This document shows, in pieces, positions 7,660-15,581 of a stretch of DNA of 64,000 nt (the stretch's first letter is position 1; each line of letters starts with the position of its first letter). The stretch lies in the NCBI RefSeq assembly GCF_038446525.1, contig NZ_CP151792.1:2542001-2606000 (forward strand), given 5' to 3'. A program made the position numbers and the translations under genes. Source of the stretch: Methanolobus sp. ZRKC5 (GTDB taxonomy: Archaea > Halobacteriota > Methanosarcinia > Methanosarcinales > Methanosarcinaceae). The notes under the pieces are model-generated. The model was not told where the DNA came from and made no database searches. It worked only from the letters and a program-made list of their open reading frames with translations.

Positions 7660-8910
7660 ATGAATATGCCCCAGATTCCAAACGAACACCCAACGCTCTG
7701 GATAAAGTCCACAAAATCAGAATCATTAAAAGGCAAAACCATCGTGCTTGCAGTCACAGGCAGCATCGCTGCTGTACGGACTGTGGAACTTGCCCGGGAA
7801 TTCATACGCAGAGGTGCTGACGTCCATGCAGTTATGAGCGAAGCTGCCGGGTGGATAATCAATCCTATGGCCCTGCATTACGCTACCGGGAATGAGGTCA
7901 TCACCGCAATCAGCGGAAAAGTGGAGCATGTAGAGTTCTTTGGAAACTTGGGCAGGGCAGACCTGTTGCTTGTGGCACCCGCAACGGCCAATACTATCGG
8001 GAAAATAGCATCAGGGATAGACGATACACCTGTAACAACATTCGCAACCACAGCCATCGGGGCAGGTAAACCTGTAATGATAGTGCCTGCGATGCATGAG
8101 GATATGTACAATCATCCGGCTGTTGTGGAGAATATCAAGAAGATAATCGGTTGGGGAATCAGCTTCATCGGACCCAAGGTTGAGGAAGGCATTGCCAAAA
8201 TTGCCGGGAACGATGAGATTGTGCTTGAGGTTGAACGTGCCATCGGAAAAAGGATACTCTGCGGAAAGAAGATACTCATCACAAGCGGATCTACAGCAGA
8301 ACCAATCGACCCCATACGCATCCTTACCAACAGAGCATCCGGAAAAACCGGGGTTGAGCTGGCGCTGGAAGCTTACCGCAGGGGTGCTGATGTTACCATC
8401 GTCCACAGGAACAAACTTGGAATCTGTGGTATCAACGAGATACATGCTGAAACTGCAGCGCAGATGACAGATACTGTACTTAATGAACTTAAGGTGGGTT
8501 ACGATGTGCTCATAAGTTCTGCGGCCATTGCAGATTATACTACAGATGCCAGCGGGCAGAAGATCAAATCCACGGAAGGACTCGAGCTTTCATTCAAACA
8601 TACGCGCAAGCTCATAAAAGAAGCAAAACAGGCATACCCGCAAGTAAAGGTAATCGGGTTCAAGGCAGAAGCTGGCGTGGATACGGAAGAACTGCTCAGC
8701 AGAGCAAAGCAAACACTTGAACATTCCAGGCTGGACATGATAGTTGCCAACGAGGTCAGCAAAGGAGGCATCGGGACAGACAACAACAATGTTACTATAA
8801 TATACTCTGACAAAAGAGAGAATCTCAACGTAGAAGGCTCCAAAAATCTTATTGCAAATGTCCTTATGAACGAAATAGCAGGACTCCTAGCACCAGAGGA
8901 CGAAGAATAG
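7660..8910 (+). CDS. coaBC: Bifunctional phosphopantothenoylcysteine decarboxylase / phosphopantothenate-cysteine ligase
   Basis: A 416-residue Dfp/CoaBC protein. The N-terminal flavoprotein (about 25-190) decarboxylates 4'-phosphopantothenoylcysteine: LAVTGSIAAVRTVELAR, ALHYATGN with the catalytic His, and LVAPATANTIGKIASGI (the PASANT-like motif). The C-terminal ligase (about 200-410) joins cysteine to phosphopantothenate: ILITSGSTAEPIDPIRILTN, RASGKTGVELALEAY, SSAAIADYT, IGFKAEAG and ANEVSKGGIGTDNN. It leads a CoA synthesis cluster. Its TAG stop directly abuts the ATG of the pantoate kinase gene in the same frame. The TATA-like ACTTAAATACT at about 7619-7629 is the likely promoter. Confidence 0.96.
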   Translation: MNMPQIPNEHPTLWIKSTKSESLKGKTIVLAVTGSIAAVRTVELAREFIRRGADVHAVMSEAAGWIINPMALHYATGNEVITAISGKVEHVEFFGNLGRADLLLVAPATANTIGKIASGIDDTPVTTFATTAIGAGKPVMIVPAMHEDMYNHPAVVENIKKIIGWGISFIGPKVEEGIAKIAGNDEIVLEVERAIGKRILCGKKILITSGSTAEPIDPIRILTNRASGKTGVELALEAYRRGADVTIVHRNKLGICGINEIHAETAAQMTDTVLNELKVGYDVLISSAAIADYTTDASGQKIKSTEGLELSFKHTRKLIKEAKQAYPQVKVIGFKAEAGVDTEELLSRAKQTLEHSRLDMIVANEVSKGGIGTDNNNVTIIYSDKRENLNVEGSKNLIANVLMNEIAGLLAPEDEE

Positions 8911-9795
8911 ATGCCAGGCAAATATATCTTGACTGCCAGAGCTTTTGCACCGGCTCATATTACCGGCTTTTTTCAGATACATGACCATGATGAGCCTATG
9001 AAAAAAGGATCCACAGGATGCGGAGTGGTGCTTGACAAAGGAGTTTACACTACAGTTACAATTGGTGAAGATATCACGGATACGGTGGTTAGCCTCAACG
9101 GAAATAAAGTCGCAGGGAACACCAGTAAAGCTGTTGTTGAAGCGATGACAGAGCTTCCGGTAAAGGTTGAAAGTGTATCAGACATACCCATTGGATGCGG
9201 GTTTGGAGCATCCGGTGCCGGAGCCCTTGGAACTGCCTATGCACTGAACCATGCCCTTTCGCTTGAACTTACCGCAATCCAGCTCAATGACATTGCACAT
9301 GTGGCGGAGGTTAGTAATGGTAGTGGACTTGGGGACGTTACGGGACAGGCATTTGGAGGTATCCCTGTCAGAAAAACACCCGGTGCGCCTTCCATAGCCA
9401 CTGTTGACCTGATACCATCAAGTGAAGCGGAGGTATATTGTGTAGTCCTGGGAGAACTGTCCACGAAGTCAGTACTGAATAACCCGGAGATGGTAAGAGA
9501 TATTAATACCGCCGGGAAGGAAGCCTTGAGAAAACTTATGCAAAAACCGTCAGTGGAAAATTTCATGCTTTGCTCTAATGAGTTCACAATACAGAGCAGA
9601 CTTGTCAGTGAAAAGGTAATGGATGCCATCGAAGCTGCCCGGTCTATCGGAGTTACAGCATCTCAGGCAATGCTTGGAAATGCTGTATTTTCAATACCTC
9701 AGCCATCACTTTGTAAAGAGCTTGAAGAGACTTTTTCGGACTTTGGGACCGTACTCAGATTCAAGGTCAGAACTGGTAGTATCAAAATCACCTGA
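8911..9795 (+). CDS. Pantoate kinase (archaeal GHMP kinase)
   Basis: A 294-residue GHMP-superfamily kinase matching archaeal pantoate kinase, which makes 4-phosphopantoate from pantoate and ATP. This is the first step of the archaeal route that replaces bacterial PanC/CoaA. Features are the N-terminal AFAPAHITGFFQIHD, the ATP loop IPIGCGFGASGAGALGTAYAL (residues about 92-111) and NGSGLGDVTGQAFGGIPVR. The ATG follows the coaBC stop with zero spacing, so expression depends on coaBC translation. The next enzyme, phosphopantothenate synthetase, is encoded at 10835. Confidence 0.93.
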   Translation: MPGKYILTARAFAPAHITGFFQIHDHDEPMKKGSTGCGVVLDKGVYTTVTIGEDITDTVVSLNGNKVAGNTSKAVVEAMTELPVKVESVSDIPIGCGFGASGAGALGTAYALNHALSLELTAIQLNDIAHVAEVSNGSGLGDVTGQAFGGIPVRKTPGAPSIATVDLIPSSEAEVYCVVLGELSTKSVLNNPEMVRDINTAGKEALRKLMQKPSVENFMLCSNEFTIQSRLVSEKVMDAIEAARSIGVTASQAMLGNAVFSIPQPSLCKELEETFSDFGTVLRFKVRTGSIKIT

Positions 9796-9869
9796 GTGAA
9801 AACATATTTATGAATTCCATTTATATATGCATAACATTAAACGTTTTTAATTATTTGAGAGGTTAAAAC

Positions 9870-10811
9870 ATGGTTGTTGAAGGAGAATGGGAACCAGAAC
9901 CAAAAAGGACACCTGAGTTTCCAATAAAAGATATACCACCTATAGTGGGCAAGATATTCAGTTCGATCGCAATAGTATTCATAATACTGATTATATTTTC
10001 AGTATTGTTCGGTTCCATTTTTGTTTCAGTAGGTGCCGGAGAAGTGGGTGTGAAATTCAATCAGTTTGGTGGAGTGGAAGAAGACGAACTTGGCGAAGGG
10101 TTGCATATAGTACCGCCATGGATAAGCGTTACCAAATACTCAGTCAGAAGTGAAACATACACCATGAGTGGAACGACAGGTGAAGGTCAGGTAGTAGGAG
10201 ATGACCAGATCAAAGCCCTTACTTTGGAAGGACTTACTTTGGGGCTGGACATCACGGTTAGGTACAGATTAATGTCTGATGAGGTCGATACCGTACACCA
10301 GAATTTGGGAATGAACTATGCGGAAAAAATAGTACGTCCCACAATAAAGTCATCCATACGTGAAGTCGTCTCCACCAAAACTGCTTTGCAGGTATATGGT
10401 GAGGAAAGACAACTGGTAGCTGGAGAAATGCTGACCAATATCGGCACCGCTTTGGGAAACGATGGCATCATTGTAGAAGAGGTACTTGTAAGGAACGTTG
10501 TGTTACCAACAAGAGTTGCTGAAGCCATCGAAGCAAAACTTCAGGCTGATCAGGATGCCCAGAGGATGATATTCGTAAAGGAAAAAGAGCAGCTGGAAGC
10601 AGAAAGGAAGATAATCGAAGCCAACGGTATTGCAAACGCAACCATCGCAAAGGCATACGGTGAAGCTGAAGCACTTGGAATTATCAATGAAGAACTGGCA
10701 AAGAATCCTAACCTCATAAACTACAAGTACATAGAAATGTTGCAGGGACAGGAAATACAGACAATGCTCGTTCCCACAGACCAGGGAATAATACTGGATG
10801 CCAGCAAATAA
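9870..10811 (+). CDS. SPFH/band 7 (prohibitin/stomatin-like) membrane protein
   Basis: A 313-residue protein with one N-terminal membrane segment (about residues 28-52, IFSSIAIVFIILIIFSVLFG) followed by an SPFH domain (VSVGAGEVGVKFNQFGGVEEDELGEGLHIVPPW) and a helical charged region (about 215-285, KLQADQDAQRMIFVKEKEQLEAE). SPFH proteins form membrane scaffold rings, often with AAA or FtsH proteases. It is inserted between two CoA pathway genes, with its own TATA region (TTTATATATGC, 9820-9830), so co-regulation with the pathway is uncertain. Confidence 0.92.
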   Translation: MVVEGEWEPEPKRTPEFPIKDIPPIVGKIFSSIAIVFIILIIFSVLFGSIFVSVGAGEVGVKFNQFGGVEEDELGEGLHIVPPWISVTKYSVRSETYTMSGTTGEGQVVGDDQIKALTLEGLTLGLDITVRYRLMSDEVDTVHQNLGMNYAEKIVRPTIKSSIREVVSTKTALQVYGEERQLVAGEMLTNIGTALGNDGIIVEEVLVRNVVLPTRVAEAIEAKLQADQDAQRMIFVKEKEQLEAERKIIEANGIANATIAKAYGEAEALGIINEELAKNPNLINYKYIEMLQGQEIQTMLVPTDQGIILDASK

Positions 10812-10834
10812 ATGCAAAGGAGAAAACGGACTGA

Positions 10835-11605
10835 ATGACAGAAATTCCTAAGGACCACCCCCGATATGACTCTCTTATCACAAGGGAAAAGATAGTTGAA
10901 GGAGTAAACATGGGCATTACCAGCAAGCAAGGGCTGGTAGCCCAGGGGCGTGGTGAAGCCTTTGACTATATAATAGGAGAAAAGACAATCGAATCCGCAG
11001 CTGTTGCTGAAAGAGCGGCGGTTGCACACATACTCCTTGCAGAGAACCCAATAATATCTGTGAACGGTAACACTGCAGCCCTTGTACCTGACCTGATGGC
11101 GTCACTTGCTGATGCCACAGGTGCAAGACTGGAAGTTAACCTCTTCCACAGGAGTGATGCCAGAATGCACAAGATCACTGAGCATCTCAAAGCACACGGT
11201 GCAGGTGTTGTTCTTGGCGGCAAAGGTGACAAGAGACTTGACCTTTCACACGACAGAGCCATTGTTGATGAGGATGGTATTTTCAGTGCAGATGTTGTAC
11301 TGGTTCCACTTGAAGATGGAGACCGTTGCCAGAAGCTTGTGGAAATGGGAAAGACCGTTATTACGATAGACCTTAACCCCCTTTCCAGAACATCACTTAC
11401 ATCTACGGTCACAATTGTTGACAACGTCACCAGAGCACTCAACAATATGGTCCAGTTTACAGAGGACATGAAAAGCGGAAGTAAGAACTCACTTCAAGCT
11501 GTTATTGATACCTATGATAATGACAGGGTCATATCAGATGCCCTTTATTCCATGCAGGAGCACCTGAAAAACAAAGCTGAAGAAAAGGGAATTACATGGA
11601 TATAA
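10835..11605 (+). CDS. 4-phosphopantoate--beta-alanine ligase (phosphopantothenate synthetase)
   Basis: A 256-residue protein of the DUF137 family, identified in archaea as the ATP-dependent synthetase that joins 4-phosphopantoate and beta-alanine. Conserved stretches are IPKDHPRYDSLITREKIVEG at the N-terminus, GITSKQGLVAQGRGEAFDYI, NPIISVNGNTAAL, EVNLFHRSDARMHKI, VLGGKGD and TIDLNPLSRTSLTSTVTIVDN. With pantoate kinase and CoaBC it completes three consecutive steps. Its last ten bases overlap the start of the HD-domain gene. Confidence 0.95.
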   Translation: MTEIPKDHPRYDSLITREKIVEGVNMGITSKQGLVAQGRGEAFDYIIGEKTIESAAVAERAAVAHILLAENPIISVNGNTAALVPDLMASLADATGARLEVNLFHRSDARMHKITEHLKAHGAGVVLGGKGDKRLDLSHDRAIVDEDGIFSADVVLVPLEDGDRCQKLVEMGKTVITIDLNPLSRTSLTSTVTIVDNVTRALNNMVQFTEDMKSGSKNSLQAVIDTYDNDRVISDALYSMQEHLKNKAEEKGITWI

Positions 11606-12237
11606 TAGAGACAACACGCAATTTTGTTTCAGAGGTGCTTGCAGATGAGCCAAGTACCCATGACATGTCACATATTGAACGTGTTGAAAACACCTGTGTA
11701 AAAATACACGAAAAAGAAGGTGGAAATATTCAGACCCTTCGCCTTGCAGCCCTTCTTCATGATGTAGGAATCATAAGAGAGCACAAAGAAGGTGGAAATC
11801 ACGCAGAATACAGTGCGGAAATTGCACGCGAGTTCCTGAAGGATAAAGGAGCAGAAGGAGAACTTATAGACCATGTGACATCATGCATACTCACCCACCG
11901 TTTCAGCCGTGGAATGAAGGCGCAGACCATCGAGGCTAAGATTCTCCAGGATGCTGACAGAATAGATGCACTGGGAGCCGTTGGCATCTTTCGCTCCCTG
12001 GTATCAATGGGAGCATTAAGAGCACTGAAACAGACCATAGGGACTGTGAAGGAAACTTCCATGAACGCTTATACGGAAGACCCCTTCGATGGTTTTTATG
12101 ATTACATGGAAAGGAAACCTTTCAAAATACCAGAAAGACTGAATACAAAAACCGCAAAAATAATCGCAGAGCAGAGACTTGCAATTATGCGGGTGTACCT
12201 GGAAGAACTAAAGAAAGAAACATCAGGAGACATATAA
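11596..12237 (+). CDS. HD-domain phosphohydrolase
   Basis: A 213-residue HD-superfamily metal-dependent hydrolase. Visible motifs are STHDMSHIERV, LAALLHDVGIIRE (the HD pair), a His in ILTHRFSRG and the distal ILQDADRIDALGAVGIFRS Asp. The family includes nucleotidases and (p)ppGpp or cyclic nucleotide hydrolases; the substrate here is unknown. It overlaps the upstream ligase gene by 10 bp and the downstream amidohydrolase by one base, so all three are likely one transcript. Confidence 0.9.
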   Translation: MDIIETTRNFVSEVLADEPSTHDMSHIERVENTCVKIHEKEGGNIQTLRLAALLHDVGIIREHKEGGNHAEYSAEIAREFLKDKGAEGELIDHVTSCILTHRFSRGMKAQTIEAKILQDADRIDALGAVGIFRSLVSMGALRALKQTIGTVKETSMNAYTEDPFDGFYDYMERKPFKIPERLNTKTAKIIAEQRLAIMRVYLEELKKETSGDI

Positions 12238-13535
12238 TGGCTGACATTATAATAAAGAATGCTTATATTTTCACAATGGACACCTCCGTAGGAGATATAG
12301 AGAACGGAGTAGTGGTCATTGAAAATGGAATAATAAAAGAGATAGGACCCTCTACACAAAGCAGTGCCGAAAAGATTATCGATGCAAAAGGTTCAGTCCT
12401 CATGCCAGGACTCATTAATACGCATTGTCACGCAGGGATGACCATTTTCAGAGGATATGCTGATGACATGCAGCTACAGGACTGGCTTGAGAACCATATA
12501 TGGCCTGCTGAAGCACAACTTACAGACGAGGACATCTATTCAGGCACAAGACTGGCATGCCTGGAAATGATTCGCTCAGGAACTACCGCTTTTGCAGACA
12601 TGTACATCCATGAGAACAGGGTTGCTCAGGCTGTTGATGAAGCCGGTATCCGCGCTGCACTGTCCTACGGTATGATTGATTTTGGTGACAAGAAAAAGGC
12701 AGATAAGGAATTAAAAGAAGGCATGGAGTTCGTCAAAGCATGGAATGGAAAAGCCGAGGGCAGAATTGACACCATGTACGGACCTCACGCACCCAATACA
12801 TGTTCCAGGGACTTCCTGATAAGAGTAAAAGAGCAGGCTGTCAAGGATAACGTAAAGATACATATCCATGTCCTTGAAACCGAAGCAGAGCTCAATTATA
12901 TGAAAGAGAACTTTGGCATGTGCTCCATACACTTCCTCAAGGATATTGATTTCTGGGGACCGGATGTAATTGCCGCTCATGGAGTATGGCTTTCAGATGG
13001 TGATATTAAAATACTTGCAGAATATGGAGTCAATATATCCCACAACCCGGTCAGCAATATGAAACTGGCATCCGGAATTTGCCCGGTTTCCAAACTACTG
13101 AAGGAAGGAGCTAATGTATGCCTTGGAACTGACGGATGTGCATCCAATAACAATCTTGACATGTTCGAGGAAATGAGAACAGCAGCTCTTTTACAAAAGG
13201 TCAGTACAATGGATCCCACAGTACTTCCTGCACGCACCGTGCTGGAGATGGCAACCATCAACGGGGCAAAGGCACTTGGCATAAACAGTGGAATGCTGAA
13301 GGAAGGGTACAATGCCGACATGATCATAGTTGATATGAATAAGGCACACCTGACACCTGTCTATGACATTGCATCACACCTTGTGTACGCTGCCAGCGGA
13401 AAAGATGTGAAGACGACTATCGTGAATGGTAAGATCCTTATGGAAGACGGAAAGGTCATTTCAATGAATGAGCAGGAAGTAATAGATATTGCAATTCAGA
13501 AGTCAGAAGACCTTATATCAAAGATTGGTAATTAA
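12237..13535 (+). CDS. S-adenosylhomocysteine / 5'-deoxyadenosine deaminase (DadD/MtaD-type amidohydrolase)
   Basis: A 432-residue amidohydrolase-superfamily deaminase. Metal and catalytic residues appear in NTHCHAGMTIFRG (HxH), MYGPHAPNTCS, IHIHVLETEAEL, IAAHGVWLSD and CLGTDGCASNNNLDMFEEM. The archaeal enzyme of this type (MJ1541) deaminates S-adenosylhomocysteine, 5'-deoxyadenosine and methylthioadenosine. The product of SAH is S-inosylhomocysteine, which fits the hydrolase gene 39 bp downstream. Substrate preference cannot be read from the sequence. Confidence 0.92.
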   Translation: MADIIIKNAYIFTMDTSVGDIENGVVVIENGIIKEIGPSTQSSAEKIIDAKGSVLMPGLINTHCHAGMTIFRGYADDMQLQDWLENHIWPAEAQLTDEDIYSGTRLACLEMIRSGTTAFADMYIHENRVAQAVDEAGIRAALSYGMIDFGDKKKADKELKEGMEFVKAWNGKAEGRIDTMYGPHAPNTCSRDFLIRVKEQAVKDNVKIHIHVLETEAELNYMKENFGMCSIHFLKDIDFWGPDVIAAHGVWLSDGDIKILAEYGVNISHNPVSNMKLASGICPVSKLLKEGANVCLGTDGCASNNNLDMFEEMRTAALLQKVSTMDPTVLPARTVLEMATINGAKALGINSGMLKEGYNADMIIVDMNKAHLTPVYDIASHLVYAASGKDVKTTIVNGKILMEDGKVISMNEQEVIDIAIQKSEDLISKIGN

Positions 13536-13574
13536 TACATATTTATTTTATATTTATGAAATTGGAGAATTTAA

Positions 13575-14810
13575 ATGAGTGATAATGAAATGATAGACTC
13601 CGGCAATATGAAAATTGACTGGGTTCTCAACCACATGCCTGTTCTTAATATAATCAGGGAACAATTCGAAAAAGAAAAGCCACTTGCAGGTCACAAAGTT
13701 GGTATGGCTTTACATGTTGAAGCTAAGACAGCCGCACTGGTTGAAACCCTGGCTATCGGAGGAGCTGAAGTAGCTATCGCGGGTTGTAACCCGTTAAGCA
13801 CACAGGATGATGTTTCCCTTGCACTTCATGAGAAGAATAACATCCAGTGCTTTGCAAAGTATGACTGCTGCACCGAAGAATACTATGAAGCTATTGACAA
13901 TGTCCTTGACTTCAAGCCTGACATCACCATTGATGACGGTGCTGACCTCATTTTCAAGCTTCACACAGAACGCACTGACCTTTTGCCAATGATACTTGGT
14001 GGCTGTGAAGAAACAACAACAGGTATCCACAGGCTCAAATCGATGGAACGTGATGGTGCACTGAAGATGCCGGTAATTGCAGTGAACGATGCAATGACAA
14101 AGTATCTTTTCGACAACCGCTATGGTACCGGCCAGTCAGCATGGGATGGAATTATGAGGACAACGAACCTCCTTGTGGCAGGTAAGAATGTGGTCATTGG
14201 TGGCTATGGGTGGTGTGGCAAGGGTGCTGCAATGCGCGCAAGCGGTCTTGGTGCAAACGTAATCGTCACAGAGATAGACCCAATAAGGGCACTTGAAGCA
14301 CGTATGGACGGAAATCAGGTCATGCCAATGAGAGAGGCTGCAAAGATAGGCGACATATTCCTCACAACCACAGGTAACAAGGACATACTGAAAAGGGAAG
14401 ACTTTGAAGTTATCAAAGACGGTGCCATACTTGCAAATGCAGGCCACTTCAACGTAGAGATCAATCTGGAAGACCTAAAGACTATGGCAAGCTCTGTAAA
14501 GACTGTAAGAAATAACATTAAGGAATACACCCTCAAAGACAGGTGTGTCTATGTGCTTGCAGACGGAAGGCTTGTAAACCTTGCAGCAGGTGACGGACAT
14601 CCAGCAGAGGTCATGGATATGAGCTTTGCAAACCAGGCACTTTGTGTAAGACATATCGCAGAGAACAAACTGACAAATGGAGTACATCCAGTACCTCTTG
14701 AACTGGATATAGGAGTTGCGGAAATGAAACTCATGTCCATGGGCATCAGCATTGATAAACTGTCAGATGAACAGACAGCATACATGGATGGCTGGGAATC
14801 CGGGACATAA
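13575..14810 (+). CDS. ahcY: Adenosylhomocysteinase family (possibly S-inosylhomocysteine hydrolase)
   Basis: A 411-residue NAD-dependent hydrolase. The NAD site is VVIGGYGWCGKGAAMRASGLGANVIVTEID; other conserved stretches are IDWVLNHMPVLNIIREQF, VNDAMTKYLFDNRYGTGQSAWDGIMRTTN and ANAGHFNVEI. The family cleaves SAH to homocysteine and adenosine. In Methanocaldococcus the homologue (MJ1388) prefers S-inosylhomocysteine, and the adjacent deaminase gene suggests the same here (inference). The C-terminal KYRYY-type tail of bacterial and eukaryotic SAHH is absent. A T-tract after the stop (14819-14825) may terminate transcription. Confidence 0.93.
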   Translation: MSDNEMIDSGNMKIDWVLNHMPVLNIIREQFEKEKPLAGHKVGMALHVEAKTAALVETLAIGGAEVAIAGCNPLSTQDDVSLALHEKNNIQCFAKYDCCTEEYYEAIDNVLDFKPDITIDDGADLIFKLHTERTDLLPMILGGCEETTTGIHRLKSMERDGALKMPVIAVNDAMTKYLFDNRYGTGQSAWDGIMRTTNLLVAGKNVVIGGYGWCGKGAAMRASGLGANVIVTEIDPIRALEARMDGNQVMPMREAAKIGDIFLTTTGNKDILKREDFEVIKDGAILANAGHFNVEINLEDLKTMASSVKTVRNNIKEYTLKDRCVYVLADGRLVNLAAGDGHPAEVMDMSFANQALCVRHIAENKLTNGVHPVPLELDIGVAEMKLMSMGISIDKLSDEQTAYMDGWESGT

Positions 14811-15047
14811 CCCCGCCATTTTTTTAAAATAAACTGTTAATTGGTGCTAAACCGAAGATACCTTCTGTTTTTAAGGAGATGCAAAATAGCCACGGGAACA
14901 TAACTGAGACTACTTTGTAAAGTGGGAGAATAATCACATATAAACGTTCTGCTTTTGATTTAAATTAAAAGTACATTAATAAAAAACATATAAGTAACAG
15001 TAGGCCATTATAGGCAATTGTAGCTCAAACACAGGAGAGAGCACAAA
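14811..15047. other. Noncoding AT-rich spacer upstream of tRNA-Lys
   Basis: I see no credible gene. A T7 tract (14819-14825) lies just after the ahcY stop. There is an imperfect AT-rich inverted repeat CTTTT...AAAAG around 14952-14971 and several TATA-like runs. An AAGGAGATG string at 14873-14881 is followed by a stop after 12 codons and lacks proper spacing. Confidence 0.4.
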
Positions 15048-15057
15048 ACTATATATA
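15048..15057 (+). promoter_or_regulatory. TATA box for tRNA-Lys / rpoH transcript
   Basis: ACTATATATA lies 86 bp upstream of the tRNA-Lys 5' end. With initiation about 25 bp downstream, the primary transcript would carry a 5' leader of about 55-60 nt that includes one arm of a 10-bp inverted repeat (15095-15104). Confidence 0.5.
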
Positions 15058-15094
15058 CAATAAGTGCTTCTATCACCCGCTACACCGAAGTCGA

Positions 15095-15239
15095 TGAACG
15101 TGAAGCAGCCTCAGCAAATCCACCCAACATATTGGGCTCGTAGCTCAGTCAGGCAGAGCGTCTGGCTTTTAACCAGACGGCCTAGGGTTCAAATCCCTAC
15201 GAGCCCGCCATCAATTTTGCACATGAGTGTTCACGTTCA
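15095..15239 (+). repeat. 10-bp inverted repeat flanking tRNA-Lys
   Basis: TGAACGTGAA (15095-15104) upstream and TTCACGTTCA (15230-15239) downstream are exact reverse complements enclosing the tRNA. In the precursor RNA they would pair leader with trailer. Confidence 0.5.
15134..15207 (+). tRNA. tRNA-Lys (anticodon TTT)
   Basis: Full cloverleaf of 74 nt. Acceptor GGGCTCG pairs with CGAGCCC, the anticodon stem is TCTGG/CCAGA with loop CTTTTAA giving anticodon UUU, and the T stem is TAGGG/CCCTA with TTCAAAT. The discriminator is G and CCA is encoded (15208-15210). rpoH begins 53 bp downstream, so the tRNA may head the RNA polymerase transcript. Confidence 0.95.
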
Positions 15240-15263
15240 CATTTTTGAGGGAGGAGTAATATA

Positions 15264-15500
15264 TTGAGAAAATTTAGCCTGCTTGACCACCAGTCAATCC
15301 CGAAACATGAGATTATGTCGGAAGATGAACTTAAATCTGTTTTAAAACACTATGCTATAGAGAAGGAGCAGCTGCCAAAAATAAAGGTTGTTGATCCGGT
15401 CATACAGGAAGTAGGGGCGCAGGTTGGAGAGGTAGTTAAAATCACCCGCAACAGCCAGACTGCTGGCGAAGCATTCTACTACAGACTTGTTATCGCTTGA
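15264..15500 (+). CDS. rpoH: DNA-directed RNA polymerase subunit H
   Basis: A 78-residue RpoH, the archaeal counterpart of eukaryotic Rpb5 C-terminal domain, at the downstream-DNA jaw of RNA polymerase. Sequence features are LLDHQSIPKHEIMSEDEL, LKHYAIEKEQLPKIKVVDPV and KITRNSQTAGEAFYYRLV, all typical. The start is TTG at 15264 behind GGGAGGAG (15249-15256). It is the first gene of the rpo operon; the intergenic run to rpoB'' is 81 bp. Confidence 0.96.
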   Translation: MRKFSLLDHQSIPKHEIMSEDELKSVLKHYAIEKEQLPKIKVVDPVIQEVGAQVGEVVKITRNSQTAGEAFYYRLVIA

Positions 15501-15581
15501 AGAAGCGAATCTTACATTAATCATTTGACATGGGCTTTTTTACCATTTTGATAATATAAACCACATAAAGAAGGTGCTATC

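Noticed and set aside
14873-14917. Small ORF after AAGGAGATG in the spacer before tRNA-Lys
   Set aside because: Only 12 codons, with no spacing between the SD-like string and the ATG.
15064-15267. 67-codon ORF spanning tRNA-Lys
   Set aside because: It reads through the tRNA, lacks an RBS and has low-complexity translation, so it is a chance frame.
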